A DNA stretch of 64,000 bases from Rhodobacter sp. Its GTDB lineage: Bacteria; Pseudomonadota; Alphaproteobacteria; Rhodobacterales; Rhodobacteraceae. Numbering within the stretch: position 1 is the first letter of the stretch; every line of letters starts with the position of its first letter. Made by a program: the position numbers and the translations under genes. The DNA is taken from contig JAIXUH010000007.1 in the NCBI GenBank assembly GCA_027484145.1, positions 1-64,000 on the forward strand. The letters are read 5' to 3'. This document shows positions 56,541-64,000 of the stretch, piece after piece. Under the pieces are notes generated by a model. The model was not told the origin of the DNA and did not search any database. It was given only the letters and a program-made list of their open reading frames with translations.

Positions 56541-57100
56541 CACCCAACCTCTTTCATTGCATTCTGGAGCGCCGCGAGCTTTGCCTTGACCGACGTGTCG
56601 ATCATGGTGGAGCCGAGCTTGACGACAAGACCACCGATGAGGGACTCATCGACGGCGGTTTTCAATTTCACGTCCTTGCCAACGCGCGCTTTTAGCGTCG
56701 CGGCGAGTTTGTTGGCCTGATCGGCGGTCAGCGCGGCGGCCGAGGTCACTTCGGCGGTCACTTCGCCTTTTTCATTGGCAATGCGCGCGGCCAGATCGAC
56801 CAGAAGCTGCGGCAACACGAACAGGCGGCGCTTGGCGGCCATCAGCAGCAGGGTGTTTGCGGTCAGCACCGACAGCTTCATCTTGGCCGCGATGGCCCCG
56901 ATGGCGTTCGACTGATCTTCACGGGTGACGACGGGCGAGGCAATCATCGTCCGCAGGTCAGCACTGGCGGAAAGCGCGGCAGTCAGCGCGTCTGCGTCGG
57001 CTTCAAGGGCCGGAATGGCCTTTGCTTCCTTTGCCAGCTCAAACAGAGCTGAAGCATATCGCGCGGCGATGCCGGAGGAGATCGAAGCTGGTTCGGACAC
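56540..57100 (-). CDS. atpH: F1Fo ATP synthase delta subunit
   Basis: Peripheral stalk subunit binding the top of the F1 head. 186 residues from a GTG start: [38 protein letters not shown] lies six bases before it. C-terminal [33 protein letters not shown] is the conserved family end (GG-x-V-x-G). The nearby ATG (57105) is out of frame. First gene of atpHAGDC; Fo genes (atpIBEF) are not in the window, as is usual in Rhodobacterales. Confidence 0.96.
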   Translation of the reverse strand: MSEPASISSGIAARYASALFELAKEAKAIPALEADADALTAALSASADLRTMIASPVVTREDQSNAIGAIAAKMKLSVLTANTLLLMAAKRRLFVLPQLLVDLAARIANEKGEVTAEVTSAAALTADQANKLAATLKARVGKDVKLKTAVDESLIGGLVVKLGSTMIDTSVKAKLAALQNAMKEVG

Positions 57101-57158
57101 GTCATCCCTTCCGTTGTTTTTGGCCCGGTTCCGGTTGGTTCCGTCCGTGGCCGCCAAT

Positions 57159-57180
57159 GGCGCATAAGGTGATATGCGCC
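57159..57180 (-). promoter_or_regulatory. Leader hairpin in the atpH 5' UTR
   Basis: GGCGCATA-TCACCT-TATGCGCC on the minus strand: a perfect eight-pair stem, 59 bases before the GTG start and just downstream of the promoter candidate. Could be a 5'-end mRNA stabiliser or a protein-binding site. Confidence 0.45.
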
Positions 57181-57194
57181 TTGAATTTGGCGCG

Positions 57195-57223
57195 TCTCTA
57201 GCAGAGCGTTGCTTACCCCGCAA
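57195..57223 (-). promoter_or_regulatory. Possible promoter of atpHAGDC
   Basis: TTGCGG - 17 bases - TAGAGA on the minus strand. The start point would fall a few bases before the leader hairpin. Confidence 0.35.
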
Positions 57224-57462
57224 CCGGGTTGGTCGCCAATTCGTGAACGTTATGCTCAACAATTCCGTCATGTTACCGCTGCACCGCAGCAAGTGCGTCG
57301 TTTTGAAGCCGGGGCCACACCTTTACGTTGGGTCAGAGCGGGAATCACAGGCGCTGGTTTCTGCGGACTTGTCCCCAGAATCGCTTGCACAAGTTCGCCG
57401 TCCCAAGATGAAATTCTGATGACGGCCGCGCTAAGCGGCGGGCCACTCGGGGGCGCCCGCGC

Positions 57463-58215
57463 CTACAGCCCGCCGCGCGGTGTGGGCACCGGCTGGCCCA
57501 CGCCTTCCAGCACCCGCAAGGGCCGGCGCATGGCGCTGACCAAGGTGCCACGCGTGGGCGCATAGACCTGCTTTGTCGCCTCGACGATCAGCACGCCACC
57601 CACCAGCCATGGCACTTTGCGGCCCATCCGCTCCCAGAAATCGGCCGTTTGCAGCCAGAACCGCCCCATCGATGGTGGGGCGAAGAGTGCAGCCACCGCG
57701 CGTTCTGGGGTGAAGTCATGCCGCTTCAACTGCCCCTCAAGCTGGCCAATGCTGTAGGGGCGGCCAAAACCAAACGGTGTCCCGTCGCGCCGCGACCACA
57801 GCCCCGACCGGTTGGGCACAATGAACAGCGCCCGTCCGCCGGGCCCCAGCACGCGATGCGCCTCCTCCAGAACCGATGTCGGCTGTTCTGATGTTTCCAG
57901 CCCATGCATCAACACCAGACGGTCCACCAGCCCGGTGGGCAAGGGCCATGCCGTCTCTTCGCACAGCACGCTGACGTTCTCCATGCCCGCAGGCCATGGC
58001 ATCACCCCCTGCGGCCCCGGCATCAGACCGATCACGCGACGCGCCTCGGCCAGATAGGGGCGCAGGAGCGGCACGGCAAACCCGAACCCTGCCACCGTCA
58101 GCCCCGGCGCGGGGGGCCACAATGACACCACCTGATCACGGATCGCGCTTTGCGCCACGCGGCCAAGCTGCGTGCGGTAGTAGAAGTTGCGCAGATCAAG
58201 AACATCAAGGTGCAT
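57463..58215 (-). CDS. Class I SAM-dependent methyltransferase-like protein
   Basis: 250 residues from [20 protein letters not shown]. Rossmann-type core: [29 protein letters not shown] (motif I, with GFGFA instead of GxGxG), [23 protein letters not shown], and [24 protein letters not shown]. Known Rhodobacterales proteins of this form sit beside gloB, as here (divergent, 164 bases apart). Target unknown; the final part has a hydrophobic segment near [13 protein letters not shown]. Confidence 0.8.
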   Translation of the reverse strand: MHLDVLDLRNFYYRTQLGRVAQSAIRDQVVSLWPPAPGLTVAGFGFAVPLLRPYLAEARRVIGLMPGPQGVMPWPAGMENVSVLCEETAWPLPTGLVDRLVLMHGLETSEQPTSVLEEAHRVLGPGGRALFIVPNRSGLWSRRDGTPFGFGRPYSIGQLEGQLKRHDFTPERAVAALFAPPSMGRFWLQTADFWERMGRKVPWLVGGVLIVEATKQVYAPTRGTLVSAMRRPLRVLEGVGQPVPTPRGGL

Positions 58216-58379
58216 GGGGTGCGTCAGTCTCGGGGGCAGAAGGCCCGGCACGATCATAGCCAAGAACGCGGCAGACGCCATCCGGCATCACCGCACACTG
58301 GGCTGCGGGGCCAGCCCTCTGGCCCGGCCCGCCGAACCACCCTACTGTGCACTCTGCACACGAAAGGAATCCTGCCGCC

Positions 58380-59147
58380 ATGACGCTGACCCTTGTGACG
58401 ATTCCCTGCCTGAAGGACAATTATGCCTATCTGATCCATGATCCCGTCAGCGGCGAAACCGCCTGTGTCGACGTGCCCGAGGCGGCGCCGATCCTGACGG
58501 AACTTTCTGCGCGGGACTGGCGGCTGACCGACATCCTGATCACGCACCATCATAGCGATCATATCGACGGCGTGGCGGAACTCCGGGCCGCCACGGGGGC
58601 CATGGTCCTAGGTGCCGCAGCCGATGCCCACCGTCTGCCGCCGCTTGACCTTGCCCTGACCGAAGACAGCAGCTTTTCCATCGGGTCAGATTTTGCCCGC
58701 GTCATCGACGTGCCCGGCCATACGGTGGGCCACATCGCTTTCTACTTCGCCGACGCTGGCCTTGCCTTTACCGCCGACAGCCTGATGGCCGGGGGTTGCG
58801 GTCGCCTGTTCGAAGGTACGGCGGCGCAGATGTGGTCCAGCCTGTCAATACTGGCGGCCTTGCCCCCGCAGACGCTGATCTGTTCGGGCCATGAGTATAC
58901 GGCCTCCAACCTGCGTTTCGCGGCAACCCTTGAACCCGACAATCCGGCGCTTATCTATCGTATCGACCGGGTGGCAGCAGCGCGTGGAAACGGGCAGGCG
59001 ACCGTCCCTTCGACCCTGTCCGAGGAACTGGCGACAAATCCTTTCCTGCGACCACATCAGGCGCAGATCAGGGCTTCTGTTGGCATGCCTCATGCAACCG
59101 ACGCGGAGACCTTTGCCGAAATCCGCAAGCGCAAGGACAGGTTCTGA
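58380..59147 (+). CDS. gloB: Hydroxyacylglutathione hydrolase (glyoxalase II)
   Basis: Hydrolyses S-lactoylglutathione to lactate and glutathione in methylglyoxal detoxification. 255 residues from MTLTLVTIPCLKDNYAYLIHD. Metal motif THHHSDHIDGVAEL (HxHxDH), then VPGHTVGHIAFYF, TADSLMAGGCGRLFEG (GCGR-FEG is specific for glyoxalase II) and CSGHEYTASNLRFA. C-terminal HAGH_C domain with ELATNPFLR. AAAGGAA precedes the ATG region. Confidence 0.96.
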   Translation: MTLTLVTIPCLKDNYAYLIHDPVSGETACVDVPEAAPILTELSARDWRLTDILITHHHSDHIDGVAELRAATGAMVLGAAADAHRLPPLDLALTEDSSFSIGSDFARVIDVPGHTVGHIAFYFADAGLAFTADSLMAGGCGRLFEGTAAQMWSSLSILAALPPQTLICSGHEYTASNLRFAATLEPDNPALIYRIDRVAAARGNGQATVPSTLSEELATNPFLRPHQAQIRASVGMPHATDAETFAEIRKRKDRF

Positions 59148-59325
59148 CGACGCGCCGCCCACTGGATGATCACTTTTCGTGTGACAAACGCATCATCTGG
59201 TCACGACGCGATAATTCTTCTTGAAGTGCGGCAAATAAAACCGAACTTTAAGGCTATGAGGCCACGGTTGGTTGAGGCCCTTGCGTAAAGGCCAGACCTG
59301 CCCCGAGAAACAGGAGCACGACAGA

Positions 59326-61644
59326 GTGCCTTCGTTTTCAACCACGCTCGAGCAAGCGATTCATGGGGCCTTGGCCCTTGCCAACGCACGCCGCCACGAA
59401 CTTGCCACGCTGGAACACCTTCTTCTGTCGCTCATCGATGAACCCGATGCAGCGCGCGTGATGAAGGCGTGCTCGGTCAATCTGGATGATCTGCGCAAAA
59501 CGCTGATGGATTTCATCGACGATGATCTGTCAACGCTGGTGACAGATGTCGAAGGGTCCGAAGCTGTTCCGACAGCGGCATTTCAGCGGGTCATCCAGCG
59601 CGCCGCCATTCACGTGCAGTCCTCGGGCCGCAATGAGGTGACGGGTGCCAATGTTCTGGTCGCGATCTTTGCGGAACGCGAATCCAACGCGGCCTACTTC
59701 CTGCAAGAGCAGGACATGACCCGGTATGATGCGGTGAACTTCATCGCGCATGGCGTGGCAAAAGACCCGTCCTATGGCGAAAGCCGCCCCGTTCAGGGCG
59801 CGGATGAGGCGCAGGAAACCCCCAAGGCCGAGGCGGGCGATGCCAAGGAATCGGCGCTGTCGAAATACTGCGTCGATCTGAACGTCAAGGCGCGCAAGGG
59901 CGATGTTGACCCCCTGATCGGCCGCGACGCCGAGGTAGAGCGCGCGATTCAGGTTCTGTGCCGCCGCCGCAAGAACAACCCGCTTCTGGTGGGCGACCCC
60001 GGCGTGGGCAAGACCGCCATTGCCGAAGGTCTGGCCTGGAAAATCATCAAGAAAGAAGTGCCCGAGGTTCTGGCCCACGCCACAATCTTCTCGCTCGATA
60101 TGGGCGCGCTTCTGGCCGGCACCCGCTATCGCGGCGACTTTGAAGAGCGTCTGAAAGCCGTAGTCAAGGAAATGGAGGATCACCCCGACGCGATCCTGTT
60201 CATCGACGAGATTCATACGGTGATCGGCGCAGGTGCCACGTCCGGAGGCGCCATGGATGCCAGCAACCTGCTGAAACCCGCGTTGCAGGGTGGCAAACTG
60301 CGCTGCATGGGTTCCACCACTTACAAAGAGTTCCGTCAGCACTTTGAAAAGGACCGCGCCCTCAGCCGCCGGTTCCAGAAGATTGACGTGAACGAGCCGT
60401 CGATCCCGGATGCGATCAAGATTCTGATGGGTCTGAAGCCGCATTTCGAAGAACACCACGACCTGCGCTATACCGCCGATGCCATCAAGTCGGCGGTTGA
60501 ACTGGCGGCACGCTATATCAATGACCGCAAATTGCCCGACTCGGCGATTGACGTGATTGATGAGGCGGGTGCCGCGCAGCACCTGCTGTCAGAGTCGAAG
60601 CGCCGCAAGGTGATTGGCACTAAAGAGATCGAGGCCGTCGTCGCCAAGATCGCCCGCATCCCGCCCAAGAATGTCTCCAAGGATGATGCAGAAACACTGC
60701 GTGATCTTGAAAAGACCCTCAAGCGCGTGGTGTTCGGGCAGGACAAGGCGGTTGAGGCCCTGTGCTCGGCCATCAAGCTGGCCCGTGCGGGCCTGCGTGA
60801 GCCTGAAAAGCCCATCGGAAACTACCTGTTTGCAGGGCCGACAGGCGTGGGCAAGACCGAAGTGGCCAAGCAACTCGCTTCGTCGCTGGGTGTGGAACTC
60901 TTGCGCTTTGACATGTCGGAATACATGGAAAAGCATGCCGTTTCCCGCCTGATCGGTGCGCCGCCCGGCTATGTCGGCTTTGATCAGGGCGGCATGTTGA
61001 CGGATGGCATCGATCAGCACCCGCATTGCGTGTTGCTCTTGGACGAAATGGAAAAGGCCCACCCGGATGTCTACAACATCCTGCTGCAGGTCATGGACCA
61101 TGGCAAACTGACCGACCATAACGGCCGTTCGGTCGACTTCCGCAATGTCATCTTGATCATGACCTCCAACGCCGGGGCGTCTGACATGCAGAAATCCGCC
61201 ATCGGCTTTGGTCGTGACAAGCGCACGGGTGAAGACACCGCCGCCATCGAGCGGACGTTCACGCCCGAATTCAGGAACCGTCTGGATGCCGTCATCTCCT
61301 TTGCCTCGTTGGGCAAAGAGGTGATCCTGCAGGTGGTCGAAAAGTTCGTCATGCAGCTTGAGGCCCAGTTGATGGACCGTGGCGTGCACATCGAACTGAC
61401 GCCCGAGGCCGCTCTGTGGCTGGGTGACAAGGGCTATGATGACAAGATGGGTGCGCGTCCGCTTGGCCGCGTGATTCAGGAACACATCAAGAAGCCGCTG
61501 GCCGAAGAACTGCTGTTCGGCAAGCTGCAAAAGGGTGGCGTTGTTCGTGTGGTGACAAAGGGCGACGGGATCGAGCTTGAGATTCAGGAACCCGCCAAAC
61601 CCCGCCTGACTGGCAGCAAACCACCGCTGCTGACGGCTGAATGA
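59326..61644 (+). CDS. clpA: ATP-dependent Clp protease ATP-binding subunit ClpA
   Basis: AAA+ unfoldase that feeds substrates to ClpP. 772 residues from a GTG ([19 protein letters not shown]), with CAGGAG ten bases upstream. N domain 1-150, D1 with Walker [17 protein letters not shown] and [15 protein letters not shown]2 with Walker [43 protein letters not shown] and the ClpP-docking loop region ([19 protein letters not shown] tripeptide). It lacks the ClpB middle coiled coil. clpS, usually just upstream, is not present here. Confidence 0.97.
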   Translation: MPSFSTTLEQAIHGALALANARRHELATLEHLLLSLIDEPDAARVMKACSVNLDDLRKTLMDFIDDDLSTLVTDVEGSEAVPTAAFQRVIQRAAIHVQSSGRNEVTGANVLVAIFAERESNAAYFLQEQDMTRYDAVNFIAHGVAKDPSYGESRPVQGADEAQETPKAEAGDAKESALSKYCVDLNVKARKGDVDPLIGRDAEVERAIQVLCRRRKNNPLLVGDPGVGKTAIAEGLAWKIIKKEVPEVLAHATIFSLDMGALLAGTRYRGDFEERLKAVVKEMEDHPDAILFIDEIHTVIGAGATSGGAMDASNLLKPALQGGKLRCMGSTTYKEFRQHFEKDRALSRRFQKIDVNEPSIPDAIKILMGLKPHFEEHHDLRYTADAIKSAVELAARYINDRKLPDSAIDVIDEAGAAQHLLSESKRRKVIGTKEIEAVVAKIARIPPKNVSKDDAETLRDLEKTLKRVVFGQDKAVEALCSAIKLARAGLREPEKPIGNYLFAGPTGVGKTEVAKQLASSLGVELLRFDMSEYMEKHAVSRLIGAPPGYVGFDQGGMLTDGIDQHPHCVLLLDEMEKAHPDVYNILLQVMDHGKLTDHNGRSVDFRNVILIMTSNAGASDMQKSAIGFGRDKRTGEDTAAIERTFTPEFRNRLDAVISFASLGKEVILQVVEKFVMQLEAQLMDRGVHIELTPEAALWLGDKGYDDKMGARPLGRVIQEHIKKPLAEELLFGKLQKGGVVRVVTKGDGIELEIQEPAKPRLTGSKPPLLTAE

Positions 61645-62594
61645 CCCGTCTTTGGTTACTTTTGGCAATGGCCCCTGCGCAAGCAGGGGCCATTGAACTT
61701 ACCTTCCCCCTCGATTGTGTGCTGGGCGAAACCTGTCACATCCAGCAATTCATGGATCGTGACCCAAGCGCCGCGTTCACCGACTTTACCTGTGGGCCGC
61801 TGGCCTATGACGGGCACAGCGGCACTGACTTTGCCCTGCCCACCCTGCGCGCGATGGAGGCGGGCGTCACCGTTCGCGCGGCGGCGGCTGGCACGGTCAA
61901 GGGTGTCCGCGACGGCATGCCCGATATCTCGATCCGCGATCCGGCAGCCCCCGCCCTTGCCGGGCGCGATTGCGGCAATGGCCTTGTGATTGACCATGGC
62001 GACGGCTGGGAAACGCAATACTGCCACATGGCCAAAACCAGCCTGCGCCATCAGGCCGGTGACCGCGTGGCCGTGGGTGAGGCCTTGGGCCGCGTTGGCC
62101 TGTCGGGCAACACCGAATTCCCGCACCTGCACCTGTCCGTCCGCAAGGATGGCAAAGAGATTGACCCCTTTGATCCCGATGGCGCCACTGGCTGTGGCGA
62201 AGGCCCCGATGCCCCGCTGTGGTCGCCTGCTGTCGGCTATACCCCCGGCGGCATTATTGGCACGGGCTTTTCCGATCACATCCCTGAGTGGGAGGCGATC
62301 AAGGCCGGTCTGGAGAACCCGCCCCTGACCACGACGTCCCCTGCCCTTGTGATCTGGGCCAGCCTCTTTGGCACACGGGCCGGGGATCAGCTTGCTTTTG
62401 TTCTGGCAGGGCCAGACCAGCAACTGCTGGAAGAACGCGTCACCCTTGACCGGACACAGGCGCAAAGCTTCCGCGCCGTTGGCAAACGTTTGCGCCAGCC
62501 GAACTGGTCTGCGGGCAACTATGATGGGACCATCACGCTTTTTCGTGGCGATGCCGCCATCGATACCGCCACCATCAGCTTCACCTTGCGTTAG
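61641..62594 (+). CDS. M23-family (LytM) peptidoglycan peptidase
   Basis: 317 residues; signal peptide [17 protein letters not shown]. LytM domain about 55-190: DGHSGTDFALP supplies the H-x3-D zinc ligands, and FPHLHLSVRKDG the HxH motif, so the active site looks intact and it may be a true endopeptidase. ENPPLTTTSPALVIWASLFG and the remainder form a strand-rich C-terminal domain of unknown function. The ATG overlaps the clpA stop (ATGA), so it is coupled to clpA. Confidence 0.88.
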   Translation: MTRLWLLLAMAPAQAGAIELTFPLDCVLGETCHIQQFMDRDPSAAFTDFTCGPLAYDGHSGTDFALPTLRAMEAGVTVRAAAAGTVKGVRDGMPDISIRDPAAPALAGRDCGNGLVIDHGDGWETQYCHMAKTSLRHQAGDRVAVGEALGRVGLSGNTEFPHLHLSVRKDGKEIDPFDPDGATGCGEGPDAPLWSPAVGYTPGGIIGTGFSDHIPEWEAIKAGLENPPLTTTSPALVIWASLFGTRAGDQLAFVLAGPDQQLLEERVTLDRTQAQSFRAVGKRLRQPNWSAGNYDGTITLFRGDAAIDTATISFTLR

Positions 62595-64000
62595 CGTTCG
62601 GTCAGCTTCAACTCGATGCGGCGGTTCTGGGCGCGTGCCGCCTCGCTGTCGCCCGTCGCAACCGGGCGATATTCACCAAATCCGGTCGCGGCCAGACGGT
62701 TGGGCGGAAAGCCCAGTTCATCTTGCATGAACCGCACCACCGACAGCGCGCGCGCCTGACTAAGCTCCCAGTTGTCGGCAAAGGCACCAGCACCTGACAG
62801 CGGCACATCATCGGTGTGCCCGTCAACCCGGATGATCCAGTCAATCCCGTCGGGGATGGCTGCGCGCACATCATTCAGCGTCGCCACCACCCCGGCAATC
62901 TGCGCCCGCCCTTCGGGGGCAAGGTCAGCCGCCCCCGGTTGGAACAGCACTTCGCTGGAAAACACGAAACGGTCGCCGACAACCCGCACCCCTTCGCGCC
63001 CGGCCAGCAATTGCGACAACTGGCCGAAAAACTCGCTGCGGAACTTCTCAAGGTTCAGGTTCTCGGCCTCAAGCCGCTTGCGTTCGGCCTCTTCCAACTC
63101 GGCGCGGCGCTTTTGTTCCGACGCCACCTGCGCCAAGGCCGCATTCAACTGGCTGCCCAGATTGTTCAGTTGCACCTGTGCGTCGGCATCGCGGGCGGCG
63201 GCCTCATCCAGAACCGATTGCAACGCGCCAAGCTGGCCGCGCAAGGCATTGATCTGCTGGTTCAACAGCGCCACTTCGCGGGCGGCCTGAAGTGACTTTT
63301 GCTGTTCTTCCGTCAGCGCCCGCTCTGCGGCGGCAAGGGCGGCGGAACGCTGATCGGTATCGGTCACGGCCTTTGCCGCCTCGGTCTGCGCGGCAGCAAG
63401 CAGTGTCAGGGTATCCTCGGCTTCTTGCCGCTGCGCCTCAAGGGCCAGCGTCATCGCCGTCAGTTCGGTCTGCGCCCCCGCCAGCTTGGCCTGCAACGCG
63501 GCAACGGCCGCCGCATCGGCAAGGCGCGCGGTTTCCTCGGCTGTAAGCGCGGTCTTGGCAACCTCAAGCTCTTGGGTCCGCGCGGCAAGTTCAGCCGCAT
63601 CAACCGATTGCTTGGCCTGCAGATCGGCCAACATCGCCTCAACCGCCTCACGCCGCGCGGCCGCAAGGCGCGCCTCCTCGGTGGTTTTGTCGACTTCCGT
63701 GCGCGCCTGCGCAAGCGCCAGTTGCAGCGCCTCTTGCTGGGTGATCAGCACCGCCTTGGCGGCCTCCAGATCGGCAACCGTTGCGGCAAGCCCCGTCGCC
63801 TGCCCCCGCGCAGCATCGCGTTCGCCTTCGGTCGTGACCAGTCGCGTGGACAGCGACGCCACCTCTTGCCGTGCGGCATCGCGTTCGGCCAGCAGGCTGG
63901 CCACCTGCGCCTCGAAACTGGTGATTCGCCCCTCCGCCGCAGAAAGCTCGCTTTCGCGGGACGCCAGTTGCCCGGTCAGTGACGCGATCAGCGATGTCTG
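62591..64000 (-). CDS. Coiled-coil/OmpA-domain peptidoglycan-binding protein, N terminus cut off by window edge
   Basis: About 469 C-terminal residues are visible; the frame remains open through base 64000 (QTSLIASLTGQLASRE...). A very long Ala/Glu/Gln-rich coiled coil (more than 280 residues, periodic AALEA/AAAR type) is followed by an OmpA domain: RFVFSSEVLFQPGAADLAPEG, VDGHTDDVPLSGAGAFADNW, ELSQARALSVVRFM and RRIELKLTER. In relatives such proteins have an N-terminal membrane helix and adjoin an ExbB/MotA-like gene, so it may be a MotB/TolR-like stator-type anchor; that gene would lie beyond the window. Overlaps the M23 gene end by four bases. Confidence 0.85.
   Translation of the reverse strand, partial: QTSLIASLTGQLASRESELSAAEGRITSFEAQVASLLAERDAARQEVASLSTRLVTTEGERDAARGQATGLAATVADLEAAKAVLITQQEALQLALAQARTEVDKTTEEARLAAARREAVEAMLADLQAKQSVDAAELAARTQELEVAKTALTAEETARLADAAAVAALQAKLAGAQTELTAMTLALEAQRQEAEDTLTLLAAAQTEAAKAVTDTDQRSAALAAAERALTEEQQKSLQAAREVALLNQQINALRGQLGALQSVLDEAAARDADAQVQLNNLGSQLNAALAQVASEQKRRAELEEAERKRLEAENLNLEKFRSEFFGQLSQLLAGREGVRVVGDRFVFSSEVLFQPGAADLAPEGRAQIAGVVATLNDVRAAIPDGIDWIIRVDGHTDDVPLSGAGAFADNWELSQARALSVVRFMQDELGFPPNRLAATGFGEYRPVATGDSEAARAQNRRIELKLTER

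Larger units (their letters stand above)
57101..57462. other. Intergenic region upstream of the atp operon
   Basis: 362 bases between atpH (leftward) and the 3' end of the methyltransferase gene (also leftward). It contains a leader hairpin GGCGCATA-AGGTGA-TATGCGCC (57159-57180), a promoter candidate (57195-57223) and, further upstream, no gene I can support. The track ORFs 57174-57419 and 57209-57565 lack family resemblance or ribosome sites. Confidence 0.6.

Noticed and set aside
57174-57419. 81-residue ORF upstream of atpH
   Set aside because: No ribosome site, no family resemblance, and it overlaps the probable atp promoter.

Overview
The window is a chromosomal segment of a high-GC alphaproteobacterium, almost certainly a member of the Rhodobacterales (Rhodobacter/Paracoccus-like). 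The evidence is the phoH-ybeY-corC-lnt-metK gene order, a SAM/SAH-type riboswitch before metK (a class known mainly from Rhodobacterales), a split ATP synthase operon (atpHAGDC without the Fo genes), a CIRCE-controlled groESL operon, a class II type EPSP synthase and several family-typical hypothetical genes. I read 62 complete or nearly complete protein genes, two edge-truncated ones (rpsA at the left, a coiled-coil/OmpA protein at the right) and two tRNA genes. I saw no IS element, prophage, CRISPR array, rRNA or replication origin.

Layout. 1-6.3 kb: rpsA, cmk and aroA on the minus strand, interrupted by plus-strand accessory genes (DoxX-like protein, PLP sulfur-amino-acid enzyme, an orphan Imm11/DUF1629 protein, a small membrane protein). 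6.4-9.9 kb: Tat-type metallo-beta-lactamase fold protein, trmB, DUF1353-like lipoprotein, ChaC-type cyclotransferase. 10-16.6 kb: the minus-strand block metK (riboswitch) - lnt - corC - ybeY - phoH, then a lipoprotein and an OmpA protein that share a sequence module. 16.8-22.2 kb: miaB, GFA protein, glycosyltransferase, trpA, VOC protein, ychF.

22.3-32.1 kb is the most accessory part. It holds an XRE-HTH/TPR protein with five exact 141-bp repeats, a 57-residue membrane peptide, tRNA-Ser(GCT), a DctB/DctD-type two-component pair translationally coupled by ATGA, a complete tripartite tricarboxylate transporter (tctC-tctB-tctA) preceded by two 18-bp dyads, a MltB-like transglycosylase and tRNA-Glu(TTC). 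32.2-40.5 kb: DUF1989 protein, CDF cation exporter, SulP transporter, HugZ-like protein, a 762-residue pectate-lyase-fold protein with a glycosyltransferase, and a GNAT enzyme.

40.6-50.5 kb: groESL with terminator, CIRCE and promoter, TraB/GumN protein, MBL hydrolase, Mn-dependent pyrophosphatase, HAD protein, MaoC hydratase, ribF, YcgN-type protein, threonine aldolase, alpha/beta hydrolase. 50.7-64 kb: prs, H-type lectin protein, atpHAGDC, methyltransferase, gloB, clpA, M23 peptidase and the coiled-coil OmpA protein.

The clearest system-level proposal is that the DctB/DctD-like pair (26 kb) senses a carboxylate and controls the adjacent TctCBA importer through paired TGGGTGGA-N2-TCCACCCA sites. 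The regulator's sigma-54 contact loop reads GAFPGA instead of GAFTGA, and no -24/-12 promoter is visible. Coordinates of regulatory sites were read by eye; family assignments are from motif recognition, not database searches.
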